From Flammula alnicola (lineage: Eukaryota; Basidiomycota; Agaricomycetes; Agaricales; Strophariaceae), in assembly GCA_015499995.1 (NCBI GenBank), contig JADNRV010000079.1, forward strand, positions 183,614-247,613: DNA of 64,000 nucleotides. The letters run 5' to 3'. The notes under the pieces were generated by a model, which made no database searches, was not told the origin of the DNA, and was given only the letters and a program-made list of their open reading frames with translations. A program made the position numbers and the translations under genes. Below are positions 23,856 to 35,753 of this stretch, one piece after another. How positions within the stretch are numbered: position 1 is the first letter of the stretch; each line of letters starts with the position of its first letter.

Positions 23856-25390
23856 ATGATCTTCAGTGCAACTGTCTGCAGAGTTCCGCATGATGTCATC
23901 GAAGTCATTGTGCAAGAGCTCGCGAACGACAAGGACATGGCGTCGTTAAAAGCCTGCTCGCTCGTGTGCAGAGAATTCGTTGGAATATGTCGTCGCCACA
24001 TATTTTTCCATATTCGGCTCGCAGACTCCTCCACGTACCGCGCCAGAGCGCCGCCCGTACGCCGACTCAAGAAGCTTTTGGACAGAAATCCATCGATAGC
24101 GGGCTACGTCCGCAGCCTCGACTATGTCAGTCGCTTCAACCCCAAGCGCAGCCCTCCAGTCTTGATGCATCTCAATCGCGTTCGCTCCTTTAAATTTGGT
24201 TTTACAGACCATAATCCCTACGGAAGTGATCGACAGGACTGGGGAAGAATACCCTCTCCTCTGAGGTCCTCATTTTACTCCTTTATTCAATCGAACAATA
24301 TCGTCAATCTTCGACTCTACAGCATCTCGCGCTTGCCTATTACGATCTTCATGCATTTCCCTTGCCTTACGGCTCTCGCACTAGGCAACATTTCGGTCTT
24401 GGACAGCCCGCACACCCCCAGTTTTCACACACCGGAGACAAGTATGAAATTGGTGGACCTCTGTGTATTGGGGAACTGCTTGGGAGCGCTGCAGGACCTT
24501 CTCGCTGTTAGGAATTCGACTATGCGCCCACTTCTAGATCTCGCAGTCCTTGAAGAATTCTCCATTGTGGTTAGAAAGGTTGGCATGGATGCAGTCGGGA
24601 GAATGATAGCGCCTTCGGAGAAGCTCAGGTCATTGAGTGTCTCAGGTATGTCCTCCTCGTGACCATGAGTTGCTAGTGCCATATAAAAACGTCCTTCACT
24701 CTAATAGGTCTTTCGCCTGACATAAATTGCCGCGGGCATATAGCACAGAACCTTAGCGTCGGCTCCTTACGAACGCTGAAGAAGATCAGATTGTCCCCGA
24801 TGCTCGAAGGGGTTCAGGACGACCCATATGTCCATTTGACTGAAGAATTGAAGGACATCGCAGGAAAGAATGTCCTCGAAGAACTGATTCTCGACATTGG
24901 AATCGACACGGACGAGATGTGCACCACCGAAGCCTCGAGGTGGTCCGAACTGGATCGTGTTCTTTCCCAACCTAGCGCATTCCCATTCCTTCGGCGCGTC
25001 GAGATGTCGATCACGACATACCAATGCTCGCGCGATTATACCGAGTTGCACGATAAGCTTGAGGATATTGGAAGGGATCTCTTCCCCGGGTTAAGGAGCA
25101 TCAAGTCGGTGGAGTTCTCATTCGAGATCAGAGACGAGCTTATTTGATGGGTTCATGATGTCATTGTACTAGTAACTTGTCTGTCTGCTGTCTGGTAATA
25201 TATTATTCGTGCGGAAATTCTTGGGGACGCCTCTTTAAATTTAAAGATTGACTTGTAGAGCGGAACTCGAAGAATTTTATTCAAATTCAACTTGAGGATT
25301 TTCTATTCTATTCATGTTCTACAGAAGTCGCAAGCTGAAGAGAAGACAGGACTCAACCAAGAGCCACTTCCTTCATAAAATTATTGAATA
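23470..25390 (+). repeat. Tandem segmental duplication, unit 2
   Basis: Same orientation as unit 1; see that entry. Upstream sequence is more diverged and contains small deletions relative to unit 1, while the coding part is conserved in frame. Confidence 0.85.
23856..25147 (+). CDS. F-box/LRR-like protein, tandem copy 2
   Basis: 409 residues from exons 23856-24645 and 24708-25147. It is very similar to copy 1 with full frame conservation: F-box VPHDVIEVIVQELANDKD plus LKACSLVCREFVGICRRHIF, then the same LRR-like tail. The start is one codon later than in copy 1 because the first Met codon reads CCG here. Differences are scattered substitutions, many changing residues in the LRR-like half (for example DIGIDTDEMC in place of RIQIETDHMC), and the only indel is codon-sized, so both copies appear to be maintained as proteins. 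Confidence 0.85.
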
Positions 25391-25596
25391 AATGAGGCAG
25401 AAATCTTGATGCTGGACCAAGCATTCAGTCGCACCGGAGACAGATTCGACCTTAAAACAGGGATCTGGTACACAATCCAGTCGTTGATGTGATTCCTACT
25501 CAGTAGTAAAAGTACATATACATCGATGATACAACAGACATGTACAAATATAACATTCTACAAGGTCGGAATGGAAAGCCGTTAACGAGAATGCAA
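25148..25596. other. Convergent intergenic region
   Basis: 450 bp between F-box copy 2 and the 3' end of the HPAS-repeat gene. The first ~240 bp is the tail of the duplicated block. No gene seen. Confidence 0.5.
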
Positions 25597-26726
25597 TCAC
25601 CTCTCGTTTCGCGCCCTTTTCGTGTGGCTGCCACTCCCAGAGCTATCTGCTGGCCTCTTTCCTTTACCTTTCTTGGAGCTCGACCCCGAGCTGCCGGGAT
25701 TCTGCGATGTTGGGTTGGAGGGCCCCTGCGATTTTGGACTACTTGGTCGCCTCCAGCTACCTGCTGCCTTGGGATGAGCAGCTGGGTGAACGGAAGCTGG
25801 GTGGACAGACGCTGGGTGGGCAGACGCTGGGTGGGCAGAAGCTGGGTGGGCAGCAGCGGGATGTGCCGGACGGTGAGAAGCAGGGTGTGCGGCTGGGCGG
25901 CGGAACGCAGGATTGGAAGCTGGGTGGTGCGACGAAGGGTTTGTAGCTGGGCGATTAGAAGCTGGGCGAGCAGGGCGGGAACCCAGGCGGGGATTGGCGG
26001 GGGCAGGGTGCCTTGAGCTACTTGCGTGGGCATTGACTTGCTGGCCTTTTTTCGTGCTTGATCCTTGGGATGCTGGTACATGAGCACCGTGAGGTCCAAG
26101 GTGTGTCTGCGGGAGAGCGTGAGGCGCCAGGCTTGGAGGAGGCGTTGGAGGTTTCCACCCGGTATGCGGAACTATGAATACAACGTCAACGAACGGTCGC
26201 TTGTTCGGTCTTGTTGAGAAATATACATACTCATGGCGGTCCTCAAGTTCGCAAGGTTAGACGGAGTCATTGGTGATTGCGTAATTCCGGTCTTTTCATC
26301 TTTCCAAGGCTTCATGTCGGTATGCATTACTTCCTTCGGCGGACTCAGAGCAATGTTGCCATAGACGGTCGAACCGGGATGGAAATGTTCAATCGGTGCT
26401 TGTGGTGGGTTGTGAGGTATCTTCTTTGATATCATCGCAACATTGTATATTCCGGTTTCTGGGTGAGGTCCACCAACTACGACGCCTGGATGGATGCTTA
26501 TTTTGTCGTGGTTCTGCGCGCGTACTCATGTGAGTACCATATGCAGAGTTTACTAAAGTGACATCCTTACATTTTCTGGCGTTTTCTCCTCGTAAGCGCC
26601 TGGCCTGACTCCAACAAAATCTCCGTGGTTATGAACAACGGGGGTCTGAGGTGGATTGGGAACCGGCGCAGCGATGGCGCCGACCAACAAGAAGGTAAGG
26701 ATAAAAGTCAAGTTGAATGAATGCAT
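25597..26726 (-). CDS. Secreted low-complexity protein with His-Pro-Ala-Ser repeats and basic C-terminus
   Basis: 337 residues from exons 26726-26571, 26513-26231 and 26171-25597. The signal peptide MHSFNLTFILTFLLVGAIAA is followed by a Pro-rich mature start. The middle has HPGVVVGGPHPETGIYNVAM. The last exon carries imperfect repeats of HPAS/HPAA/RPAS (about 25790-26000), then a Ser/Lys/Arg tail (GSSSKKGKGKRP, HTKRARNER). Another frame of the same exon is open but does not splice to the upstream exons, so I prefer this one. I do not recognise a family. The combination of signal peptide, repeats and basic tail suggests a cell-wall-associated or secreted protein; role unknown. Confidence 0.7.
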
Positions 26727-27400
26727 AATCTGTGGCGGGAAATCATTAATCAGTACTCGTCCTGACCAAAGAGGCCCCATGAGGCTACACACTTACTGCG
26801 GCAGGAGGTTTGACGGACAGGAAGTACCACTATTCAACGGAGTCCAGCTCGCTTTCGGTTGCAGTGAAGAGACCAGCTCTTTGGAGAGAAAGGTGAACCT
26901 GACATGGACTCTATATAAGCGAATCTCCCTTAGTGCGGCAGTGAGAGTTGATCGATACCTTATACTGCATAGCATTTTTCAGAAGCTTGACAGCCGCTAG
27001 TCGATCCCCTACAGTGATAAGACAATCAATCCTTCCGTAGAGAATAAAGATAGATGACCCACAATCCACGATGTCATAATACACACACAATATGACACGA
27101 CCCAGCCTTGATCAGTGTGGGCTCAGAGATCACCGAAAGCTCTGTGAAGAATCATCGCCGCAAGAAGCACGCGGACAGCCATCTGGACTTTCGGCAAGAA
27201 AACATCACGGATGTTTTGATTTGGTTTTGATCCCACCAAGTTGTCATGCAGCCGCTCTTCGCCGATTCAGCGAGAAAAAGAGGTCTTAACTCCATCAGGG
27301 AAGGCTTGTGTGAGAGCGACTTGATTAAGTACTCCTCGGAAGGCGGCCGTGTCGGGTCTGTTGTGCTAAATAAATCCAGTATAAAATTATACCTGTGAGC

Positions 27401-27638
27401 CAGGCTCCTAAAACCACCTCTCGTATCTCGAGGACGACTTATGTGAGGGGGAGTCGATGTGAAATATGAGGGAGGGTGGCTGTGTTGATAAAGCAATAGC
27501 CAAATAAACAAGTGAAAGGGTTCTCCTCTCGATAGAGAGGCTGGCAACTTTGGGCTTCGGCTATCCCTCGGGCACAAAATAAACCTAGCCCTAGGGTTAC
27601 ATTTAAAGATTTTTTCGCCATCAGGTGGCCTCGCCACT
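27401..27638 (-). repeat. Inverted repeat, left arm
   Basis: About 238 bp reading CAGGCTCCTAAAACCACC to GGTGGCCTCGCCAC. It is the reverse complement of 27989-28225 with no mismatch seen in the core; similarity fades at both outer and inner edges. The spacer is about 350 bp. Confidence 0.92.
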
Positions 27639-27988
27639 GCGCTATTCGGGCTCAGTATTTCCTCCACAAAATCACCACATTGCTGCGAGCTCCGTGGAGT
27701 ATTGCTCGTAAGTAATAATAGTAGTCCTGCCTTACTAATAGAAAGACTGCTGTAGGCCAAAACAACATCTGCTCCTGTTGGTGCACAGGAACATCCTTGC
27801 CACTGTTGGGCAACTTTGGTCTGGAAACAGCAATGTCACTTCTTGAATATGTGCAGGCCTAAATCTGTGGGCCTCGGGTGTGATTTGGAGTCTTTTTTTT
27901 TAGATTAGAATAAGGCTTGGGGGCAGTATTTCGAAGAAAAGTGGTTCATTTCCAAAATAGTCAACGCGAATACTCATCGAATGACGCG

Positions 27989-28225
27989 GTGGCGAGGCCA
28001 CCTGATGGCGAAAAAATCTTTAAATGTAACCCTAGGGCTAGGTTTATTTTGTGCCCGAGGGATAGCCGAAGCCCAAAGTTGCCAGCCTCTCTATCGAGAG
28101 GAGAACCCTTTCACTTGTTTATTTGGCTATTGCTTTATCAACACAGCCACCCTCCCTCATATTTCACATCGACTCCCCCTCACATAAGTCGTCCTCGAGA
28201 TACGAGAGGTGGTTTTAGGAGCCTG
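27989..28225 (+). repeat. Inverted repeat, right arm
   Basis: Partner of 27401-27638. The near-identity of the arms means they arose recently or are kept alike by gene conversion. No transposase frame is visible in the spacer or arms. Confidence 0.92.
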
Positions 28226-28621
28226 CCTGTGAGCTGGAAAGTTGAAACAATCATTTCAGAGCTCGCCAGGGCGGGCTAATCAGGTCTAGAGCGGTGTTCT
28301 CTTCAATCTAAGTAAATTTGAACATCAATAATTAAAAGTACTCTAGAAGTATTACTCTGCCTCTATTTAAGCAAGGTCTCCCTAGAATCGGCCGATACAA
28401 AGATAGAGAAAACTGTTGTGCTATTGCATTATGTACAGATTCGAGTCGTCAGAAACAATTTTAGACTCCCGAGGCCTGCGGTGGGTTATAGAATAATCAT
28501 GTAAATCTACGACGCATGGAAAACAATAATGCGTGATGTCGAAGCATAAAGCATGCTACACTAAGTAAATCCTAAAAAAAAAGTACACATACAGGCATGT
28601 CATAAGTCCCAAAGGTACTTT

Positions 28622-31600
28622 TTAGGGGACGGGGCGCGGCGCGGCGTTGTTGAGGGGATTTTTGTCTCCAAGAACCTGTCTGAGGAGCAATTCAACCCGC
28701 TCGCGATCCTCCCGGGAGCGTTGCAACTCTTCAAGCACTCTGGCCTCACGCTGTTCATACACCTCTCCCATAGCGCCGAGACTCCCAAGTGCGGCATCAA
28801 GTGCGCGCCTCAGGTTCTCTTCAACGGACGCCGAGCTTCCGTCGGAGCCGTCACCGCCAGAAGAGCTGGAGGACACCATAAGCCGATCGACTAAAGACGA
28901 TTTATCTGGGCGCGTCGCGCGTCTTTGGGCAGCAATATGGGAAAAGCCTGAGCGAATCTGGTTCATGCTGACGGAACTCGCGAGGATGGGCTGCCGTCGG
29001 ATTGATCGCGATCTGAGTGCATGTAATTTGGTGGTATGCGAGGGTGACGCCAAAAGAACCATAGTCGCGTCTGTCTGACGATCAAGGGCTTGGAACTAGC
29101 CAGAATGCGTCAGCCCAAATTTATGAGAGACGTCCATGGAGACATCGAACACTTACAGCTTGAATGAGATTCTCCCAGCCGACTTCCCATTTCCTTCGTC
29201 GCTTGCTTATATTTCTGACGAAGGCAGGGTGGTACTCGAGATCGATCAGATCTTCGTAATCGTCTTCATCATCCTCGTCAACCCAGTCGCCATTGTCGTC
29301 GACCTCAGTAATTTCTGTCGAGACGACCGAGGCTGGTGCCGGGCCTATGATGATGTGCTCGGCTGCGGTACCGGGACGCTCCTCGCCTGCTGTCTCTTCT
29401 CCGGACGACGAGAGCTCAGGGCTCGTTTCTCTTGGCTGCGTGCTATCAACACGCGGCGGAGGCTTGCGGCTGTACGACTGCCTCTTCGAATGAAGTCCAC
29501 GGTCCTTCTTTCTGATAGACAAATTGGGCGGCAAAGGCAGCGGGATCGGCTGGTGGCTAGGGCTAGATTGCATGCTGGCAGTGTCGAGCATCCCTCCTCG
29601 CATCATGCGTTGCGTGTGTAAGTATGCCCAATGGTCAAAGAGGTCGCCTTGGAACGGAGTCGACGAGGGCGAAAGCGTAGAGTCGGTGATATTTCCCTGA
29701 TTGTTCTGGGCGAAAACTTGCCATTGTCTGGCTACTTGCTCTGTGAGCGTTGGCGGCTCGAGACCGCTTGGGAGGAATCGTTGGCCCTGAACCTGTCGAT
29801 TTCGTCGTACATGATTGAAGGGGAACGGGTACGGCGATCCTGCTGCTCTTATTGGTCGATACAAAGGTAGTTCCTTACCCACGCCATACCCCGACAAAAG
29901 TGGAGACGGAGAAGGAGCGGCAGTCTGGCTATGCGGAGTCGGGGGTATAGGCGCGTCAGGTCGAGGGGAATGAAGATAGGATTGGATGTAGGCCGCGGTC
30001 GAGTCTTCGCCGTAGCTCTGGAAGTCGTCGGGGTATACCTGAGGGGGATGATACCGCCCATTACCATTCTGCTGATGGTCCTGGGTATACCCATATTCTG
30101 GGCGTGGAGGGTAATTCTGGTATTGGGTGGCACTGCTTTGGCTGCCTTGGCGCTGGTCTGAGTACTGCGGAGGACGTTCGGGCGCTTGTGCTTCCTGTGG
30201 CGGTGCGTCTGCCGACTGGTCCAGGAGGGCGCTGTCCAGACCACGCATGAGATGATCAGTAGATCCATTCCTAACTTTGGCTCGCAGAGCGACAGGAACA
30301 GGATTTCGTATAGGAATGTTCTGGCCAGGATAGTATACTTCGTGGTCATCTTCAGGTAATCCAGCGGTCGGGGACCTCGGAGTGTAACTGTCCTCTTCGG
30401 TACTATCCCGTTCTGCGTACTGGGCATGAGACTCCTCGTGCTTGAGGATAGATTTGTCCTCGTCGCGATGTCCTAGTTGATTATTATGAGTAGTGTTGTC
30501 AAACCGTTGATTATTGTTATCGGGATTAAGATCGGAAGGCGGCGTGGGGGACGATGAATGGAACTGTGGCTCTGAGTTTTGATCCTTTACTTGCCAATTG
30601 GCACGGGCACCAGCACCGTTTCTAGCCATTACTTCGTCTTCTTCCTGCACGGGGAGAGATCGGTCTGGTGTACGAGCAGCTATCGTCTGCAAAGGAGGGG
30701 TCTGACTCGCCATCGATACGTTCAAACGCGGTTCGCTGTTACCAGGTCGGCGCATGACGGGCGGGGACTCGCGCGAGTTATACTGTGCAAGGTAACTCGC
30801 CGGATGAGGCTCTCCTGGGACTACCACAGGCGAGTGTTGACCTGGTGACATTCGACGTTCTGGAGTGTGAGACTGTGCTTGTGTTTGACTGAAGGGGGGA
30901 TAACTTGGAGATGCCGACGGGTGGTCTCGATTCTTGGGGCTTTCTCGCGCAAGCTGCTGCTCGCGTCGTCCACGTTGTTGGCCATTTTCCGGATTGCTTG
31001 GACTTGCCCTGTCTGCGGAGCCACGAACTCGTTCTACATTCAAGCCTTTGGCTGAAGAGGGGGATTCTCCGCGAGGCGCGGAAGGATAGGGATATGGATG
31101 ACCCGGCAGGACAGATTTAGTCTGCTGTACTTGATCTGCGCGCTCGATATCGGCCAGGAGCTCTGCTGTCATCTGGTATTCTTCCTCATGATGCAATTTG
31201 ATTGGATAGGCTGCAGTTGGCGCACGAGGTGAAGGTCGTGCGTAATGTGCGCCGACAGTAGATTGGCCGCTGAGGGACTGCTGAGATCCAGGGGACGGAG
31301 ACATTCGTCGATCGTCGGAGAAGTTTGGAGGGTTCGGATGAGGGGGAGTGGGAAGGAGCCGTGTAATTTGGCCGAGGGGTGGTGAGCGCCTTGTGTTGTT
31401 AATTGGCAGGGTAGGGCTGGACTGTGGATTTTGCGATCCTTGTTGAGGAGAGAAGCCGGTTACAGATGGCACCATTGGCATGGATTGAGCCTTCAACGCT
31501 CTCGGTCTTTCTCGAAGAGAAGGGGAAGGAGATGCCTCCCTCGGTTGATGACTGAGCATCGTGCCTGAAAAAAAGTACGATCAGCGCTTATCCCTAGGCG

Positions 31601-31787
31601 ATGGGTATACGATATGAGAGAGAATTTCTAGCGCACAGTTGGAGACAACTAAGATGAGAATGCCAGAACTCAATCGTGACCAAAAACAAGGCTCGTGTGA
31701 TAGAAGAATGATGAAAGGCTAGTGCATACCTTGGTTCACTTGCTGTGTCTGTGGTCTGCGGGATCGCTGTGGGGAATGACTAGCCAT
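28622..31787 (-). CDS. Large Ser/Pro/Gln-rich, mostly disordered protein with C-terminal coiled coil
   Basis: About 985 residues in three exons: a short first exon from 31787 (MASHSPQRSRRPQTQQVNQ), a long exon to about 29158, and a last exon 29096-28622. Most of the protein is low complexity (Ser, Pro, Gln, Arg) with short acidic patches (VDEDDEDDYEDLIDLEYHP). The last ~200 residues look folded: KRRRKWEVGWENLIQAFQAL, then a basic segment, then a heptad-like stretch (VYEQREARVLEELQRSREDR). The gene is divergent from the unknown gene at 32.7 kb. I do not recognise the family. The layout resembles fungal cytoskeletal or signalling scaffold proteins, but that is only an impression. Confidence 0.8.
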
Positions 31788-32667
31788 GGGCCCAGTGGGA
31801 ATTCTCGTTGTGTTGGCTGAAGTAGGGCAAGGGGATACGATTGAACCGAGGGGGAGGGCGAGAGATTTCTATAAGTTCAAGGAAGGCGCGTTTCCAACGT
31901 GTACAACGTCAGCGCAACACATTGAGAGGGAACAACGAGGTCGGCAGCCGGGTTTGGAAGTCCAATTCTGCCTCGAGGCAACTCGGCCCATTTGAACAGG
32001 AGACAAGAGACGCTAAATCTATTCATCGTGTTTTCTTCTTGTGATGCTCTAGCTGCAATTAGGTTCGGTTTCATTTCCGGTTGACAGTACGACATTTGCG
32101 CGGGACAAAAAGATGAGTGGAGAAAAAGAGAAAGCCTGAAAAATATCAACCATTGAATAAGAGCTTTGTTCGAATTGCTACCTTATCTCGGCTGAAGGAG
32201 GGACTTATCATGTTGTCTACACACGGCAACTCGAGCCTTATATGGCTTGAAGAGTGGGCTTTCAGGGTCCTTCACCTCGTGATGATCAACGCTCGGTTGA
32301 TAAAAAGAGAACATCTGGCCAAGTCAGCATGGGAAACGCACAGGTCTTTGTAAAATTAATTGTTCTAGGAGTGTGATACCGAGAAAGATGAGTGCTTACA
32401 TCGTCCATTGATAAAAGATAATAAGGATTTAAGTACCCTTCAAGCCGTAGTTTTCTTAGGGCAAAAGACAAGGATGAAACTCAAGAAACACTTGAAGGAA
32501 AACTTCAGGCCGGATATATATGGGTGATTACATAATATATCCTCGTTGCAACTTGATGAGCTGTAAATTGCCTCTAAATTATTACCCCGCCGGAGTGGGG
32601 TCTCATACAATCTCCTTCACACTATCTTTTCCAGAGTGTGACCGGCAGGAGTGCTGAGCGGACTACA
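31788..32667. other. Divergent intergenic region
   Basis: 880 bp between two divergently transcribed genes; no supported coding frame. A CT-rich stretch with CACTATCTTTTCCAG (about 32620) could be an acceptor of a 5' exon of the plus-strand gene. Confidence 0.45.
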
Positions 32668-34955
32668 ATGCTGAGCTCAAAGTGGGAGTTTCACCGATTT
32701 CTTGTGGAAAAGTCTCAACAATGTCGACCATAGATTAACCGAAGTCTTCAACACTTTACCGTCGGAGGCGCAACAGATGCTCGTGGAGAAACACTTGGCT
32801 GGCCTGCTTGACTTGATGCCAAAAGAGAAATCAAAGAAGGGTGAGCAGATGTTCGACAGATGTCTGTTTTTCGAACTTACTCTCCTTGAAGTACTCGCGG
32901 CTGCGACACGTCTTCAACGAAAATTCAACGATGCCCCGAAGTTAGATCTAAGGTCGAAACGAAAGCAGATCACTAGTTTGCTCGATGAACTCACACGAGA
33001 CGCGAAAATCTCGTTCATCAAGGAACGGAGTAATAGAGACGAACTGCTGTCCGAAGTCGTTCACAGTCTTGTTAGCTGGTTGAACGATATCTGGAGCATT
33101 GTCTACGAATACAACGTCAATTTCCTCCTCGCGCACACATGTTTACTCTTCGTCGCCGATGCTCTGGCTCAGCTTTCTGAAAGTTCAAGTCTTGGAGGGT
33201 AAGCAACTTTTGTATGTCCGTGTCACGACCATTGTTTCCATTAATCATCGATCCAGATGCAAATGTTCAGTCATGAACCTCCCAGTCGATTTCACGCTCA
33301 GAGACAAACACGGAAAGATCGTCAAGCGCTTCTCCGTCATGGGCCCCCAGAACCTCGATAGGATCCTTCTCTGGATATGGCGTGATCTGTTCGTTTCATT
33401 GTTTGCTAAGGGCACAGAACGGGAGAAAAAGAAGGTGCCAGATTTCCTGGAGGACATAGAGGCTCTGCTCGGTGTCCATGCACTGGAAAGATTGCTTTAC
33501 GGAGGGAGACCCAGTGAGCCTAGTTGTTGTCTCCGTTTGCTCAGCACTAAGTATACTAGGCGAAGATGAGAGTGAAGAAGAGGATGAAGAGGATGAAGAA
33601 TACGAAGACGAAGATGAGGAGGACGACTACATCGATGGAGATCATTCATGTGAAGACGACGACTCTGACTATGACGCTGACGGGTTCGACCGCTGCACCT
33701 GCAATTTCCACGCAAGCTACTGGTCAGAACATCTGAACAAAGAACGAATACCTCTGCGAGTGTGTGTTGAAAAGCGCCTGTTCAGCATTTTCGAGGTCAC
33801 GCCGTCCCTTGGAATCTACAATACCCTCCTGAACATCAGCCATAATGCGCTGGAGATTGAAATGCATATCTCCAGGTTGCTATCCAAGATCGCTGGCGAC
33901 ACGGCCGATAACCTCGTCGCCGCCCTTGATATCCACATTGCGAACCACGAGACAGCTACGATTGCCTCTCTTCTCAAGTCCCATTCGTACCTCTTGCGAC
34001 CTCGCGATGCCGTTACACTGCAGGTCGCCGTCGCAATGCTTGCTGATTCCGAATACCGCTCACGGAGCCTCGCGATCCTGGAAAAAGAGCTCGAAGATTG
34101 CATACGAGCTATTTACGCCTCCGTCCATACGTGTTTCTCGCACATAGAGGACGACGCAAACAAGAAAGATCTTTTGGAACTCCTGAAGCTGCCGATCGCG
34201 GCTGCATCGCGTAAAGAACGCGTGCAACAATGGGCGGAGCGCGTGATAACGGCCACGAATGGACCAATGCATCCTATGGCATTTGCGGCTATGATGATGG
34301 GCCTGCCTATGATGCCTGGCACAGAAGATGGCGACGACGCTGATATGCTCAACTACGTCGACTTGGATCGGAATGACCCCGACTTGGACGATCTAAGGGA
34401 AGAATATCGACCAGAACTTAAAGGCATATTCGAAGGTTGGACCCAGCTGGGGCAAACTATGAAAGGCGGCCCTGTTATTCTCGCGAAGCTCTACGTGAAG
34501 GCCATCGAAATGATGCCCTGGTTGCGTGGTTCCGATGTCGTTACTGAGATGACAAACAGGTAAATGTCGGAGCCAATCTTGTTGATGCAGATACTCATAC
34601 TTGTAAATTTTATTATCATTAGATTGAGGGATCGTCCGAACAAGAGTCACGTTCTGGATGCTCTGGTTAACCTTTCAGCCTTTGCCAAAATGCAACGCAA
34701 AAAGCTCAGTCTTGCTCGCGGAGAACAGCGACGCAACAAACCCCAGACGGCAAGTTCACCCGCTGCCGGTCGGGCTAGCGGAAGTCCTTCCTCAACCTCA
34801 ACGCCGTCTTTTCCTCTGCCTCCTACCGCTACGCATCCCACTCCAACAGCTGCCAACATTGCTTCTTTTGGGATCCCACTTGCGAATGGAGCGCCTCAGC
34901 CACCATTACTCCTCGTTTTCCCCCTATACCAGGTGGTATGGAAGATGTCGATTGA
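32668..34955 (+). CDS. Conserved-looking protein of unknown function with acidic central stretch
   Basis: About 700 residues if three frame breaks are treated as base errors (32708-32711, 33504-33506 and 34911-34912). Exons are about 32668-33198, 33257-34559 and 34623-34955. N-terminal ~250 residues: helical (EVFNTLPSEAQQMLVEKHLA). Then a Glu/Asp-rich run (DESEEEDEEDEEYEDE), a Cys/His patch DGFDRCTCNFHASYW, a long helical domain with SHNALEIEMHISRLLSKIAG and LEDCIRAIYASVHTCF, MMMGLPMMPG, and a Ser/Pro-rich tail ending PGGMEDVD. No signal peptide or membrane segment. I do not recognise the family; the well-behaved codon structure and introns argue for a real gene. The start is uncertain because the first frame break lies 40 bases downstream of the ATG. 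Confidence 0.65.
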
Positions 34956-35753
34956 TTCCTCCCTGCCCTCGCTTTCGGTCTTCGAATTGTCAATATCTGT
35001 GCTCCCACACATCCTATTCTCCAACCATCTCATCGTAATCAACTTCCGTTGTCGCATAATGTTCTTCGCATTCGTGCATAATGCTCTCTCTCGTTGTCAT
35101 CATCCATATTTTCCTTCGCATTGACACACATGTAGCATAACATTTTTCAGAATTCCATACAGTATCATGCCCAGGGTGCCGTCCAAATCACAAGCCACGA
35201 ATTATTAGAGAAAAGGCTAAAGCCGCACTGTGGTCGAGATCTACCTATGTGCTGGTCTGAGTGACCAAACTCGCCAACATCGTTAGCTTGATGAGTACCC
35301 AACCATTCGCGCAATCTTGGAAAAGAAAGAACGAGTCGCCCAGCGGTCCAGTGGTGCCGCACCCCTGGCCGCCGTGACCCACATATGCACGGTCACGCAC
35401 GGTCAGCCAAGTGAATAGTTTTCTATTCAACGTTGACCTAACATTGAAAATAACCATGACCAAACCGTCTCACTTCGCACCCTATCTCAACCTAACGCTA
35501 CCGGCCAACAAAGCACCGTACGGAGACATTGCAATACCGCCCAGAGGATCAGACATGGATTGAAGGCTATGCATCATGTTGCGCGACGCCATCAAGACAT
35601 ATAACCCGTGTTAGTTATAAATAGGGTCAGAAAGTCTAGTGAAACCTCCTTCCCTGCTATGTGGTGATCTTTGGGCATTTATATAAAGCAGTGTGTGTCT
35701 TTTTTTATGTCCACTCTTAGCTACCACCCTTACTAAAAGTTCAGACAGTCGAG
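34956..35753. other. Intergenic region
   Basis: 800 bp without a convincing frame. It ends with the promoter of the hydrolase gene, including a TATA-like box listed separately. Confidence 0.5.
35680..35687 (+). promoter_or_regulatory. TATA-like box upstream of the epoxide-hydrolase-like gene
   Basis: TATATAAA about 67 bp before the ATG, followed by a T-rich stretch. The position suits a fungal core promoter. Confidence 0.45.

Larger units (their letters stand above)
26727..28621. other. Gene-poor region with large inverted repeat
   Basis: 1.9 kb. A TATATAG motif about 190 bp upstream of the secreted-protein gene (near 26915) may be its promoter. The main feature is the inverted repeat listed separately. 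The open frames within the arms exist in both arms only because the arms are copies. Confidence 0.5.

Noticed and set aside
25787..25860. Short direct repeats that look like a CRISPR array
   Set aside because: They are codon-level repeats (HPAS) within a secreted-protein exon, without spacers, in a fungal genome.
25500..26099. 200-residue minus-strand frame with LLPTQRLPTQ repeats
   Set aside because: It is an alternative frame of the HPAS-repeat exon; it does not join the upstream exons in frame.
27152..27760. 202-residue frame on the minus strand and its twin on the plus strand
   Set aside because: The similarity between them only reflects the inverted-repeat arms; there are no motifs and no splice support.
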